Assembly (NCBI GenBank): GCA_024704175.1 | Contig: CP085629.1 | Span: 3,348,001-3,412,000 of the forward strand | DNA: 64,000 bases | Origin: Paenibacillus sp. P25 | Lineage (GTDB): Bacteria > Bacillota > Bacilli > Paenibacillales > NBRC-103111 | Direction of reading: 5' to 3' | Shown: piece by piece, positions 7,444-17,916 of the stretch | Position numbering within the stretch: position 1 is the stretch's first letter | Layout: each line of letters starts with the position of its first letter | Notes under the pieces: generated by a model | Database searches by the model: none | Told to the model about the DNA's origin: nothing | The model's input: only the letters and a program-made list of their open reading frames with translations | Program-made: the position numbers and the translations under genes

Positions 7444-8334
7444 CTATTCTTTTACCGACCCGAGCGTAATCCCATGAATGAAAAACCGCTGCAGGAACGG
7501 GTAGACGATTAGCACGGGGATCATCGCGATGAAGATTTTGGCCGCATTCAGCGTCTGATTGGAAAGCTCGCTCAGCCTCTTAATCTGGTCTTCGTTCATC
7601 GTGTTCGCGTCAATAATGACGACAAGTCGCTGGATGTAGGTTTGCAGCGGATAATGGTCCGCCTTCGACATCAGGACGAGCCCGTTGAAAAACTCGTTCC
7701 AGTGGTAGACGATGCTGAACAAGGTCACGGTGGCCAGCACCGGAACGGCGAGCGGGATAAACACCCGGATCAGCATATACCACGGGCCCGCGCCGTCCAC
7801 CAGCGCCGCTTCCTCCAGCTCCTTCGGCAGGTTGCGGAAGTAGTTGACCACCAGAATGACATTGAACATCGGAACGCTGTTGCCGAGGACGAGCGCCCAG
7901 ATGCTGTTAATCAGCCCGAGCGCTTTTACCGTCTGATACCAAGGGATCAGTCCCCCGTTAAACAGCATGGTGAACACCAGAATCCACATAAACACATTGC
8001 GCATCGGAAAATCCTTCGCGTTCTTCGACAGCGGATATGCCATCAGGACCGTGACGACGAAATTGAGACTCGCCCCCAGGACGACGCGCTGAATGGAAAT
8101 CCAGAACGAGTTAAAAAATTTATGGTCGCCCATAATCTCCTGGTACGAGTTCAAATTGAAGCCGACCGGCCACAGCCGGACAAGACCCGCGGCGGCCGCC
8201 GACTGCTCGCTCAGCGAGACGGCCAGCGTATACCAGATCGGCAGAATGCACAGCGACGCCACGCCGACCAGGATCACGATAAGCAGTACGTCCCACACCC
8301 TGGAGCCCAGTGTCGTTTCTCTGACCATAGCCAT
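7444..8334 (-). CDS. Carbohydrate ABC transporter permease, LplC/YtcP type
   Basis: Intact 296-residue membrane protein with about six transmembrane segments. The ABC permease cytoplasmic loop is clear: PKELEEAALVDGAGPWYMLIRVFIPLAVP, the EAA motif that docks onto the ATPase. The C-terminus PFLQRFFIHGITLGSVKE is typical of the LplC branch, which imports complex oligosaccharides in Paenibacillus. It is the last gene of the operon sensor kinase - response regulator - binding protein - LplB - LplC. No ATPase is encoded, so a shared MsmX-like ATPase is implied. Confidence 0.9.
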   Translation of the reverse strand: MAMVRETTLGSRVWDVLLIVILVGVASLCILPIWYTLAVSLSEQSAAAAGLVRLWPVGFNLNSYQEIMGDHKFFNSFWISIQRVVLGASLNFVVTVLMAYPLSKNAKDFPMRNVFMWILVFTMLFNGGLIPWYQTVKALGLINSIWALVLGNSVPMFNVILVVNYFRNLPKELEEAALVDGAGPWYMLIRVFIPLAVPVLATVTLFSIVYHWNEFFNGLVLMSKADHYPLQTYIQRLVVIIDANTMNEDQIKRLSELSNQTLNAAKIFIAMIPVLIVYPFLQRFFIHGITLGSVKE

Positions 8335-8345
8335 GCTCCTTCGGA

Positions 8346-9235
8346 TTAGAAAATTCGGTAATTCGCAAACCGGGATGCCAGCACGTAGGACGTGACGATC
8401 AGGATGAAGCTGATCACGGATTTCAAGAGGCCCATGGCTGTCGCAAGGCCGTATTGAAGATTAAGCGGCCCGGTCCGGTACACCCAGGTGTCAATAATGT
8501 CGCCGGTGGAATACACCAGCGGATTATACAGGTTGAATATTTGATCGAAGCCCGCGTTGAGCACATTCCCGAGACTGAGTACGGCCAGCAGAATGACCGT
8601 CGTGACGATGCCCGGCAGGGTTACATGCCACAGCCGCTTCAGGCGGCCGGCGCCGTCGATGGCGGCCGCTTCGTACAGGGACGGATTGATTCCCGTGAGC
8701 GCCGCCAGAAATATGATCGTGTTAAAGCCGAACTCCTTCCACACGTCGCGCCCACGATAATGAATGGGAATAGATCGGCCCGCGCGAAAAATAAGATCGG
8801 CTCCGCCCCGAAGGCCGTTAGCAGCGAGTTCACCGGACCCTTGTAGGAGAACAGGTCCAGCAGAATGCCGGCCAGAATGACCCAGGATAGGAAGTGCGGA
8901 AGATAGACGATCGTCTGGATCCATCGCTTCAGTACCGTGATGCGCGGCTCGTGAAGCAATAGCGCGAAGATCAGCGGGACGATGAGGTTCGCCGCGATTT
9001 TCATCACCGCGATGAAGATCGTATTGAAAAAAATCGTCCTGCTGTCGTTCAGCGTGAACATATACTTGAAATTTTCCAGTCCGACCCAGTCGGAGTGGAG
9101 CACGCCCAGGCCGGGGTTATAGTCCTGAAAGGCGATGACGAACCCGAACATCGGAACGATGCTGAACAGCGTCAGCCAGACCATTCCCGGCAAAAGCATG
9201 ATGTAGTAATGCTTGATGAAGCTTCTCGTTCTCAT
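8346..9235 (-). CDS. Carbohydrate ABC transporter permease, LplB type (one frameshift)
   Basis: The N-terminal half (start ATG 9235 behind GGGGAG) has the LplB pattern MLLPGMVWLTLFSIVPMFGFVIAFQDYNPG. The C-terminal half contains GINPSLYEAAAIDGAGRLKRLWHVTLPGI, the EAA loop, and ends ASRFANYRIF. The halves lie in different frames and join near 8757 at IIVGA-DVWKEFGFN by adding one base. After repair the length is about 297 residues, normal for the family. It lies 11 bp before the LplC gene and 71 bp after the binding-protein gene. Confidence 0.85.
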
Positions 9236-9268
9236 GCTTTCTCCCCTTCCTGCCCCGCTTCAAACGGC

Positions 9269-9292
9269 GGGGGCGCCGTCTTGGCGGCCCCC
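9269..9292 (-). terminator. GC-rich hairpin between binding-protein and permease genes
   Basis: GGGGGC ... GCCCCC with an inner GCC/GGC stem lies in the 71-bp gap. Such hairpins after binding-protein genes usually protect or partly terminate the transcript so that the binding protein is made in excess over the permeases. Confidence 0.55.
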
Positions 9293-9306
9293 GGACGTTT
9301 TTCGGT

Positions 9307-11008
9307 TTACTGTTTCGCGGCCTCTTCGACTTCCGCCGTAATTTGATCGCCGCCCTGCTTCTTCCAGTCCTGCACGAACTGGTCGAAGGCATCGACAGGC
9401 GCCGCGCCCATGATGATTTTCAGGAAGGTTTCCTTCTCGAGCTTATCCAGCGTGGCCCATTTGCTCTCCATTGTTTTGGTCTGCGAATAGGTGACGCTGT
9501 ACGTTTTCTTATACGGTCGCTGCAGCGGGGAAACGCCGACGAAGGTTGAGTACATCCGCTTCCATACCCCGAAATCGGCGGTCGGATTCCAGTACTGGAT
9601 ATCGTACTTGTCGTAAGGCTCCAGCTTGACCTTCTTCACATTCTCCGCATCGGATTTGAGCAGCTTGTAGCCGGGAAGATCGAGCTCCTCCGGTTTTTTG
9701 GTGCCGGCGAGCACTTCTTTCATCATTTTCAGCGTGACATCCATTTCATCCATCGGGGCGTAGACGAGCCGCAAGGGGTAATTGTCGATGGCGACCTTCA
9801 GGTCGAATTTGGATTCATCCCGCAGCAGCAGGTTAACCAGCTTAATCGCCGCTTCCGGATGCTCGTAGCCCTTGCGGACCACCACGAACTGGTTGGACGG
9901 CCTCCCCATATGCGGCGTAAATTCGCCGTTCGCATCGAGCGGCGCGGCATAGGCCTGCCAGTTCGCCTTCGGATCGTTCTTGATCGCGTCGGCGAGCGGG
10001 CCGTAGCCTCCCCACCACATGCCGAAGTAGATGCCGGACTTCCCGCTCTTGATCAGCTCGGAAGAGTCCTTGCGCACGCTCATTTCTTTATCGATCAGAC
10101 CTTTGGCGTACAGATCGCGCAGCTTGGCCAGCGCCTGCTTCGTCTCCGGCTGGATCGAGCCGTACACCACCTTCCCGTCCGCGCCCTTCAGCCAGAAGCC
10201 TGGATACGAATGATACGAGGAAAAGATCGGATCGAACCCGTAGTTGTTGTTGTTCGGCGTAATAAAATTGGCATAAATCTGCCCGCTCGACTGCGGCCCG
10301 GTAATCCCGATCGTGTCGGCCTTCCCGTTGCCGTCCGGATCCTGTTCGACGAATGCTTTCGCCACCTTTTCCAATTCATCGACTGTCTTAGGGGCCGCAG
10401 GCCGAGCTTGTCCAGCCAATCCTTGCGGATCCACATCATGTGCACCATATCCGACTCCGTAGTCACGTTGGGCAGAGCCATCATTTTGCCGTTGAACGTG
10501 ACGGCCTTCATCGCCAGACCCTTCGTCGAATCGATGATGCTCTTCATCGCGGGGAAGCATATTGGTTGTACACTTCGGTCAAATCGGCGAGCTGTCCGGC
10601 CTTGACCATTTGTCTCAGTCGCGTGTCGTTGACGATCATCGTATCCGGCAAATCGCTGCTCGCGATGGACAGGTTCACTTTCTGGTCATAATCCTTCCCC
10701 GTCGCGGCCTGCCACATCATCTTGGGCTCGATATTCAGCCGCTCTTTGACATAGCGGGTATACTGGTTACTCTCGGGCGTATCCCCGGCCGGCAGGCTCT
10801 TATCCGTCGGATCGACGCTCTTGCCGATGTTGATCGTCACCGGCTTGTCGTATTTTCCGAACGGATCCGCCGGAGCGCCGGTCGCCGCGCCCGCCTCCTG
10901 TTTCGCAGCGGGGCTCTTCTCTTTAGGCGCATCCGCATTGCTGCACGCGGTGGTTCCCACAATCATCGCGGCCAGCGCGATCCGGATGCCTCGATAAGTT
11001 TTCTGCAT
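9307..11008 (-). CDS. Extracellular sugar-binding protein of ABC transporter (two frameshifts)
   Basis: An LplA-like substrate-binding lipoprotein. The signal region ends in TTACSN, a weak lipobox with the lipid-anchoring Cys. The mature part contains the EF-hand-like calcium loop DPDGNGKADT seen in many Paenibacillus homologues. Frames change near 10549, where a C run of four should be five (YASP-AMKSII), and near 10385 (LGL-RAPKTVDELEKVAK). Repaired length is about 565 residues, typical for the family. It is cotranscribed with the YesM/YesN-like pair upstream and the two permeases downstream. The ligand is unknown, but the context says an oligosaccharide from plant or microbial polymers. 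Confidence 0.85.
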
Positions 11009-11081
11009 AAACGACCCTTCTTTCGCTTTTAGGTTTTTTGTGCTAGTTTAAGGCTACCACGGCAAGCTTGTGCCCCGGGAT

Positions 11082-11095
11082 AGAAAGCGGTTACG
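11082..11095. promoter_or_regulatory. Weak cre-like site before the binding-protein gene
   Basis: AGAAAGCGGTTACG keeps the central AAAGCGGTT core of a cre box but differs from consensus at both outer positions. It lies 74 bases upstream of the binding-protein start in the gap after the response-regulator gene. Confidence 0.25.
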
Positions 11096-11169
11096 AAAGA
11101 GGGGTGAATTCTGTTCGGAATCCAGCCGCCGGCCCCGGGCATTCCTTCCCGCCGAAAGCCATTTCTCCC

Positions 11170-12594
11170 CTATTTGCCGGACATTTCTCTACCCTCCCGG
11201 ACCGCCTGCCGGTATTCGCTCGGCAGCATCCCCGTCATCTCGCGGAAGGTGCGGCTGAAATATTTTTCATCCATGTAGCCGGTTTGCTCTGCAATCCACT
11301 GAATCGTCTTGCCCGTGTACCGCAAATACTCCTTCGCCTTCTCCATCCGGACCTGGCGCAAATAATCGTTGAAGGTAGCACCTACCATGTCCTTGAAGAT
11401 CTGGCTGAAATAGCTTCGGCTCATGTTGACTCTTCGGGCGATTTCGGCGACCGTGACCTGCGTCCCCGCTTCCTCCCGGATGATGCTCACCGCCTTCAGC
11501 ACGCATTCCGCCACTTCCGGGGACAAGTTCGATCGGCCGGAGGCGCGCCGGATCTCCTCCCGTACCTTATGAAGCCAAGCCTCCGCCTCATACCAGAAGG
11601 TAAAGGAGGGCGGCGGACCTATCCGAGCCCGGCTTACCGGATAAAACAAACGATTCCATTCGTCCGACAACGCATACAGCGGCCCGAACAGCTTGGCCTC
11701 GGGCAGGCGCAGCTGCCTCAGCTCCGCGACAAGATTATGGAAATAAGCATCCTGATGAATCCAATTCGGAGAAGACCACAACTGTTTAAGCAGAGTTAAC
11801 TCCTCCGCTTCCCCGGACATCGGTTTTCGCTCCCCTTCCTGGATGGAGAGCGATGCGGCGCCGCGCTCCGGATCGTATTCGTAGAACAGCTCCCTTTCGC
11901 GGAATTCCTTGAGTCTCCGGTATACTTCCTTACCGGTTAAGCTGCGCAGCCCGCTCAACTCGACCGGCACCCAGCCGGCCGGTAGTTTCGGGAGGCGGGC
12001 CGAGCCTTCTTCGCCGGCAGACTTCCCCTCCTCCGGGATCCAAAGCCAGACCCCCGGCCCCGCTTCCGACACGGCGCCGCTCCATTCCGGCGCCGCGTGC
12101 CGGATCCAGCCGTCCTCCGCTTCGACGGATAAGCAAAGAAAAGCGAAGCCCCGGTCCGACGTATGCACCCCGGGCTCCACTGCGGCGGGCCTTCCTGTTC
12201 CGCCGGCATCCGCCTCCTGCAGGATCCGGTCATGGATGCGCTTCAGTACTTCCTCGAAGCGTTCCTTCTCCAGCTGGACTTTGGCGATATAATCGATGGC
12301 CCCGAGCCTTAGCGCTTCCTGGATATATTCAAAATCCTGATGCAGCGTCAGCACGACGATATGCAGCTTCGGAAAGCGCTTGCGAACAATTCGCATCAGC
12401 TCGATGCCCGACATGACGGGCATGGCGAGATCGGTCAGCAATAGATCGGCCTCGTGGCTTTCGAGCCATTCGAGCGCCTTCTCCCCGTTGCCCGCTTCGC
12501 CTACGACCTGCATGTGGAACTCTTCCCACGGCATCGCCGAAATCAGACCTTTGCGGACCAATTTGTCGTCATCCACAATAAGCACTCGAATCAT
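11170..12594 (-). CDS. Response regulator with AraC DNA-binding domain (YesN-like)
   Basis: Residues 1-120 form a CheY-like receiver: acidic pocket VDDD at 8-10, phosphoacceptor D55 in LLTDLAMPVMSG, and the conserved Lys in DYIAK. A ~240-residue middle region has no clear fold. The last ~100 residues are an AraC double helix-turn-helix (VAEIARRVNMSRSYFSQIFKDMVGATFNDYLRQVRMEKAKEYL ... WIAEQTGYMDEKYFSRTFREMTGMLPSEYR). Length 474. The start codon follows the kinase stop directly (TAAATG), so the two are translationally coupled. It should activate the downstream transporter genes when its sensor detects the sugar signal. Confidence 0.9.
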   Translation of the reverse strand: MIRVLIVDDDKLVRKGLISAMPWEEFHMQVVGEAGNGEKALEWLESHEADLLLTDLAMPVMSGIELMRIVRKRFPKLHIVVLTLHQDFEYIQEALRLGAIDYIAKVQLEKERFEEVLKRIHDRILQEADAGGTGRPAAVEPGVHTSDRGFAFLCLSVEAEDGWIRHAAPEWSGAVSEAGPGVWLWIPEEGKSAGEEGSARLPKLPAGWVPVELSGLRSLTGKEVYRRLKEFRERELFYEYDPERGAASLSIQEGERKPMSGEAEELTLLKQLWSSPNWIHQDAYFHNLVAELRQLRLPEAKLFGPLYALSDEWNRLFYPVSRARIGPPPSFTFWYEAEAWLHKVREEIRRASGRSNLSPEVAECVLKAVSIIREEAGTQVTVAEIARRVNMSRSYFSQIFKDMVGATFNDYLRQVRMEKAKEYLRYTGKTIQWIAEQTGYMDEKYFSRTFREMTGMLPSEYRQAVREGREMSGK

Positions 12595-14334
12595 TTAACC
12601 CGCTCCCTCCATTACCGGCAAGCTTAGAAACACCGTAGTTCCTTGGCCGACTTCGCTCTGAATGCTCAGTTGCGCCTGCGGTCCGTACTGCGTCTCAATG
12701 ACGCGTTTGACGTAATTCATGCCGATGCCCATCCCCACCTTCCGCGAATCCGCCTCCTGCCGGTTCAGCACGTTCCGGATCGCTTCTTCCGTCATTCCCG
12801 CTCCATTGTCGCGGATCGAAATCTCGATCCTATCGCCTCCCCTGACGTCCACTTGAATAAAGCCGTCGTCGCTAAGCCCGTGGTAGAGCGCATTCTCCAC
12901 CAGCGGCTGAAGAATGAACCGGGGGATCGGTATCTCAAGCACATCGCCCTCCGCATGGATTTGAACGTCAAACTCAAAATCATAGCGGATTTGCTGCAGA
13001 ATCAAATATTGGCGCAGCGCTTCGATCTCCTCCCGGATCGTCGAGGCTTGTCCCAGCTTTCCCAGGTTATAATGCAGCAGCTTGTTCAGGGACAGCACGA
13101 GCCGGTCGATTTCATTCTGGCCGTTCATGACGGCCAGCCAGTGCACCGTATCCAGCGTATTCATCAGAAAATGCGGGTTGATTTGATACAGCAGCTTTTC
13201 CACCTCCAGATCCATTCGGCGCTTCTCCTTCTGCTCCACCTCCGCGAACAGCTTCCAGATCTGCTCCTTCATCTGCCGGAATTGAATCAGCGACTCATCG
13301 AATTCGGGAATTTTCGTTTTCACGGGCCGGGGCTGAATCTCGTTCTGCGCCAGCAGCCTTGATTTCCTTATTGAATTTGTTCAGCGGCCTGTAGACCATT
13401 TTCCAGAGCGACCACGCGAGCAGCAGGCTGAATCCGAGCAGCAGCAGCGCGACCAGCAGCATTTGCACGAGCCACCGGTTCATCTCCTTGTTGTAATCGG
13501 CAGTCGGGATGACGGAAACGACGCTCCAGCCTTGATTGCTGGTCTCGCGGAACCAGAGATACCCGTGCTGCTTGCCTGATTTGTCCCCGCCGGAGAAGCC
13601 CGGAAAGTGCGAATCCCTCGGAAAAGCATCCGGCACCTCGCTGTAAGCGATTCTCCCGTCGTTGTCGAGAATGAGATGGGACGTCGCGTTTCCCGGCTGA
13701 TCATTGCTTAAGATGCTCTGCGTCAGATGAAATCCGCTTTCAATATAAATATACACGTCGTCCCTGAGCGGCAAATCGACCTTGCGCAGGGCGGACAGCA
13801 CATACTGGTTGTCAAAACGGTTGTTGCTGATATGCGGTCCGTAATAGGTAATGCCGTAATACTGCGCCAGAAGGGGCAGCTGCTCCGGGGCGAAGCCGCT
13901 TTTGACCGCCGAATTTTCAAAATTAAACGTCCGGTCGTTCTTAAAATAGTACATCACCAGACCGATCGAGGGATTGGTAAACGTAATAAGGCTGAGCTCA
14001 TTCTTGAGCTCTCCGGTAATCTGCGACCGTTCGAAGGGGAGTCCGTGGACAGATACTGGTCCAGCTTCTTGCCTACCGTGCCTTCGAAGGCCATCTGCTG
14101 CGAGACATGATTCAAATTGCTGATGGTGTTCTCCAGCGACAGCTCGACCTGCTTCAAATTGCTCTGGATGCCGCTTTGCATCTTGTTGTTGAGAATGGAA
14201 TAAATCGTGGAATAAGAGATGAGCGCGATGCTGACGAACGGAATGATGGAGCTGATCAGGAAAATAATGATGATTCTTCGCTTCAGCGTCAGGTAATCGT
14301 ATAAAAATGGACTCTGCCGGTTCAGTCGGAACAT
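12595..14334 (-). CDS. Sensor histidine kinase, YesM-like (two frameshifts)
   Basis: The domains in order are a first membrane segment (RRIIIIFLISSIIPFVSIALIS), a ~250-residue extracellular Cache-like sensor, and a second membrane segment (LLVALLLLGFSLLLAWSLW). These lead into a HAMP-like region, the His_kinase block YQINPHFLMNTLDTVHWLA with the phosphorylated His, and an HATPase with VENALYHG, IRDNGAGM and GMGIGMNYVK. Frames change near 14043 (a C run of four should be five, DSP-FERSQI) and near 13317 (an A run of four should be five, ARE-KTKIPEF). About 580 residues after repair. Its partner is the adjacent AraC response regulator. Confidence 0.85.
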
Positions 14335-14442
14335 GGGCGGGCCGCCTCCTTTTTACTCCATGTCTATAGGCATAGAATGACATGAAAGGCCCGGTTTGAA
14401 AAGAGTGCTTTGACCGAAAAGCGCGATTATTGTCAAAACAAC

Positions 14443-14467
14443 AAAAAAAACCGAGGCATGGCCTCGG
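14443..14467 (-). terminator. Terminator after the hydroxyacid dehydrogenase gene
   Basis: On the minus strand CCGAGGC/GCCTCGG with a two-base loop is followed by eight T. It ends the glycerate operon. Confidence 0.9.
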
Positions 14468-14476
14468 GTCAGCAAA

Positions 14477-15436
14477 CTACATATTCACCGTGTTGACGAT
14501 CTCACCGGCAAGAAAATGCCTCACATTGTCCACCGCCGTCTCCATCAGGCGGGCCCGCGCCTCCTGGGTCGCCCATGCGATGTGCGGGGTGATCAGGCAG
14601 TTGCGCGCCCCGAGCAGCGGATTGTCCGCCTTCGGCGGCTCCGTGGACAGTACGTCCAGCGCGGCGCCGGCAATCCGTCCTTCATTCAGGGCGTCGGCCA
14701 AGGCCTGCTCATCGATCAATGGACCGCGCGAAGTATTGATCAGGAAAGCCGTCGGCTTCATCAAACTGATCCTTTCCGCTTGGAGAAGCTTCTCCGTTGC
14801 CGGCGTCAGCGGACAGTGCAGGCTGACGACATCCGACTGCTTCAGCAGCTCGTCCAGCTCCACCCATTCCACGCCTTCCACCTTCGGGGGCGCGGTCCGG
14901 CCGCCGCCGGAAGCCAGCACCCGCATGCCGAAAGCCCGCGCCACCTGCGCCGTCTGACTGCCAATCCGTCCAAGGCCGATCAAACCGATCGTCTTGCCCG
15001 CGAGCTCGACCAGCGGCGACCGGGTGAAGCAGAAGTCCACGCTTCTCGTCCACTCTCCCGCATGCACGGCGTCGCTGTGCAGCTGCACCCGATGGCACAG
15101 CTCCAGCAGCAGGGCGAAGACGAACTGCACGACCGAATGCGTTCCGTAGGTCGGCACATTCGTGACGGGAATGCCGCGTTCCCTGGTCGCCTCCGTATCC
15201 ACGATATTATAGCCCGTAGCGAGCACGCCGATATACCGCAGCTTCGGCAACCGGGCCAAGACTTCCGCGCTTAGCGGTGTTTTATTCGTCAGGATGGTGT
15301 CCGCCTCCGCGGCCCTTTCTACAATGTCGTCCGGAGCCGTGCGGTCGTATATCACCGTTCGGCCAAGCTCCTCCAGGCCCTTCCAGCTAAGATCTCCCGG
15401 ATTTAAGGTATAGCCGTCCAGCACCACAATATTCAT
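14477..15436 (-). CDS. D-2-hydroxyacid dehydrogenase, glycerate dehydrogenase/hydroxypyruvate reductase type
   Basis: Intact 319-residue NAD(P)-dependent enzyme. The Rossmann motif GLIGLGRIGSQTAQ, the substrate-binding region VLATGYNIVDTEATRERGIPVTNVP, the catalytic Arg in NTSRGPLID, the Glu region ALDVLSTEPP and the catalytic His in ITPHIAWAT are all present. The reaction is interconversion of a 2-oxoacid such as hydroxypyruvate with its D-hydroxyacid, here probably D-glycerate. Its ATG overlaps the stop of the glycerate-kinase gene (ATGA), so the two are coupled. Together they feed glycerate into glycolysis, under the divergent CdaR regulator. Confidence 0.9.
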   Translation of the reverse strand: MNIVVLDGYTLNPGDLSWKGLEELGRTVIYDRTAPDDIVERAAEADTILTNKTPLSAEVLARLPKLRYIGVLATGYNIVDTEATRERGIPVTNVPTYGTHSVVQFVFALLLELCHRVQLHSDAVHAGEWTRSVDFCFTRSPLVELAGKTIGLIGLGRIGSQTAQVARAFGMRVLASGGGRTAPPKVEGVEWVELDELLKQSDVVSLHCPLTPATEKLLQAERISLMKPTAFLINTSRGPLIDEQALADALNEGRIAGAALDVLSTEPPKADNPLLGARNCLITPHIAWATQEARARLMETAVDNVRHFLAGEIVNTVNM

Positions 15437-16609
15437 GATTGCTCGTTACCTCCCTTTCCACTCGCGTAAGCCGCGGCCGTTCCCAGCAAACGGGCGACAT
15501 TCCGCGTGCATTCGAATAAGTTCGCTTCCGCCTCGTCCATACAGGCTTGAAGCGTAGACGGTTCGCGCACGATGGAGAAGCATCCGGCAAAATGGCGGCT
15601 GAGCTCCTCCAGTTCCCCTCCCAGGTCTGCCTGAAATGAGAACCGCCGGCTTCCCGGCTTCTTTGGCCGTCTGCGCCACGTAATAAGGCAGCTTGCCGAA
15701 GAGACTCTGCCCGTCGCTGCGGCCTTCGCCGGTCAGCACCCAATCCGACCCGGCGATATGCCGCTTTAAGCCGGTCATTTCCTCCACGACCTGGGCCCCC
15801 GGCACGATCCGGGCACCGAGAGCCATGAAGGCAAAGCCAAGCCCACCGGTCTGCCCCCGCCCCCGGCCTCCCGCGCAGGCTCTGCGACAGCTGGGCCTCC
15901 ACGAGATCGGCGTAAGCGCTCATCGCCTCATCCAATACGGCGACCTGCTCGGGCGTCGCGCCTTTCTGCGGTCCGAAGATGTGCGATGCCCCCTGCGGCC
16001 CCAGCAGCGGATTAGTCACATCGCAGGCCACCGTGATGCGGCATTCCTTGAGGCGCGGATCAAGGCGGCTCAGATCGGCTTCGGCCAGCTGCGTCAAATC
16101 CCTGCCGCGACCTTCGAGGGATTCGCCGCCGCGGCCGCGGAAGCGGGCTCCCAGGGCGCTGAGCATCCCCATCCCCCCGTCATTCGTCGAGCTCGCCGCC
16201 GATCCCGACCACAAACTGCCTGAACCCTTGGTTCAGGGCCGCCTTCAGCATTTCCCCCAAGCCGCGGGAGGTCGTTTCCATCGGGTTGCGGCGCTCCGGC
16301 GGCACCATGGGCGACCCGAAGATGTTCGCGGCCTCCATCACGGCGGACATGTCGCTCATGCCGCCGATAACGCCGTAATACGTGCGAACCCGCTCCCCTC
16401 TGGCTCCTGCCACGGTAACGGGAACGGTTGTGCCTTCCCGACCCGTACCAGCGCATCCACCGTACCCTCGCCGCCATCCGCCATCGGGATCACCCGAACC
16501 TCCGCCCCGGGTATTTCCTGAAGCAGTGCTCTCGCCATCGTCTCCCCGCCTGCAGAGCCGTCAAGCTTCCTTTAAACGAATCCGGTGCCACAACGAATTT
16601 CCATGTCAT
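15433..16609 (-). pseudogene. Glycerate kinase, GarK/GlxK family (five frame changes)
   Basis: Glycerate kinase phosphorylates D-glycerate with ATP. All landmark segments are present but spread over different frames: MTWKFVVAPDSFKGSLTALQAG at the start (ATG 16609 behind GGAGGAGAAGGG), IPMADGGEGTVDALV, RTYYGVIGGM, SSTNDGGMGML, and LTGEGRSDGQS. The tail is RHFAGCFSIVREP, ending GGNEQS at 15433. Joins fall near 16560, 16430, 16200, 15845 and 15640. This is the most damaged gene in the window, but the residue-level conservation between breaks is high, which favours sequence errors over old decay. It overlaps the dehydrogenase gene by 4 bases. Repaired length is ~390 residues, normal for the family. 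Confidence 0.8.
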
Positions 16610-16722
16610 GCAGCCCTTCTCCTCCCATGAATGTATTCTTATTACATCATAACGGAACAGGGGAAGGAAAGCTTCATGCATAATAGCCGAATTTAGCATA
16701 TCTAACCCCTAATACTTTCAGT

Positions 16723-16728
16723 TATAAT
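16723..16728 (+). promoter_or_regulatory. Probable -10 element for the CdaR gene
   Basis: TATAAT lies 30 bases before the regulator start in the short divergent gap between the glycerate-kinase and regulator genes. No good -35 box is seen, consistent with an activator-dependent or autoregulated promoter. Confidence 0.4.
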
Positions 16729-16757
16729 ATACAAAAAAGCGGCATCGAGGTGAACAC

Positions 16758-17849
16758 ATGCTGACCCGGGAACTGGCGGAAGAAATCGTACGGGAAACAA
16801 TGGTAAGGCTGAACCGGAACATCAATCTGATGGACCCTGCCGGGATCATCCTGGCAAGCGGAGATAGCGGCCGGGTGGGTCAATTCCATGAAGCGGCGGC
16901 GGAAGCGATCCGAAGGGACCGCGAGCCGCCGGTCAAGGACGAGGACCTCCGCCGGTGGAAGGGGGCCCAGAAGGGAATCAATCTGCCGATCCATTATGAA
17001 GGACGGGTGGTCGGCGCGATCGGCATTACCGGCGACCCGCAAGAGGTGCAGCCTTTCGGCCATCTCGTCAAAATGACGACCGAGCTCATGATCCGGCAGT
17101 ATCATCTGAAGCTGCAGGACGAATGGAAGCAGATGACTGTAGATTGGATCGTCCAGGAGCCGCTTCAGCCGGAGCCGGATATGGAGCTGATCGAACAGCG
17201 GCTGAGGGCGGCCGGACGGCGATTGGAGCCGCCATATCAGATAGCGGCCGCGGCCTACCGGCTTCCCGCGGACAGCAAAGGCCGCGAAAGCCTGCCCGCC
17301 CTGGTATCCCGTATGCTAGCGGCGGAGGAAGTGCTGATCAGCTCCTACCGTCCCCAGAAGTCGCTGATGATCTTCTCCAGGGCGGAAGCCCCTTCCGTCG
17401 GACGGAAGCTGGAGAAGCTCTCCGGGCTGCTCCGTACCGAAACGGAGACCTATTGCATCGGCGCCGGTTCTCCGTGCCCGGATCGGAAGGAGCTTCGTAC
17501 CGGCTTCCAGGAGGCCGAGCTGGCGCTTCGCTTCGGGCTGGCGGCCGGCGAGACGCTTGTTCGTTATGACGCCGTGGAAGCGAAAGCCTTGGTTCATGAA
17601 ATACCCGCGGAGCACCGTGACCGTCTGCTTCGCAAGCTGCTTCCCCGCTTAAACGCGAAGATGGGCGAAACGCTGGCCTGCTATTTCGAATGCAGCCTGA
17701 ATATCGCCGCTGCAGCCAAGAAGCTGGGCATTCACCGCAATACCCTGATTTATCGGCTGGAGCAAATCAAGACGACCACCGGCTACGATCCCGGCCGCTT
17801 CGAGGATGCGCTGGTGCTGCAGTTCGTCCTGTGGCTTCATCGACCCTAA
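16758..17849 (+). CDS. CdaR family sugar-diacid/glycerate regulator
   Basis: Intact 363-residue activator of the CdaR/PucR group. Residues 1-130 are the sugar-diacid recognition domain (LTRELAEEIVRETMVRLNRNINLMDPAGIILASGD ... VVGAIGITGDPQEVQPFGHLVKMTTELMI). The C-terminus is the PucR-type helix-turn-helix (YFECSLNIAAAAKKLGIHRNTLIYRLEQIKTTTGYDPGRFEDALVLQFVLWL). CdaR proteins respond to glucarate, galactarate or glycerate and activate glycerate-kinase genes. Here the gene is divergent from glycerate kinase and dehydrogenase, which is the expected target. GAGGTG is the ribosome site. Confidence 0.9.
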   Translation: MLTRELAEEIVRETMVRLNRNINLMDPAGIILASGDSGRVGQFHEAAAEAIRRDREPPVKDEDLRRWKGAQKGINLPIHYEGRVVGAIGITGDPQEVQPFGHLVKMTTELMIRQYHLKLQDEWKQMTVDWIVQEPLQPEPDMELIEQRLRAAGRRLEPPYQIAAAAYRLPADSKGRESLPALVSRMLAAEEVLISSYRPQKSLMIFSRAEAPSVGRKLEKLSGLLRTETETYCIGAGSPCPDRKELRTGFQEAELALRFGLAAGETLVRYDAVEAKALVHEIPAEHRDRLLRKLLPRLNAKMGETLACYFECSLNIAAAAKKLGIHRNTLIYRLEQIKTTTGYDPGRFEDALVLQFVLWLHRP

Positions 17850-17857
17850 AAAGCGGC

Positions 17858-17896
17858 AAAAATCCGCCTGCCCCGTTCATGGAGCGGCGGATTTTT
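17858..17896. terminator. Bidirectional terminator between convergent genes
   Basis: AAAAATCCGCC ... GGCGGATTTTT is a perfect 11-bp stem with A and T tracts on both sides, between the CdaR gene and the binding-protein gene that ends at 17917. Confidence 0.9.
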
Positions 17897-17916
17897 CAGT
17901 TCAAGAGCCGTACCGG

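Noticed and set aside
12595..14334. Separate small genes for the pieces of the sensor kinase
   Set aside because: The pieces are consecutive parts of one conserved protein and join when single homopolymer bases are added.
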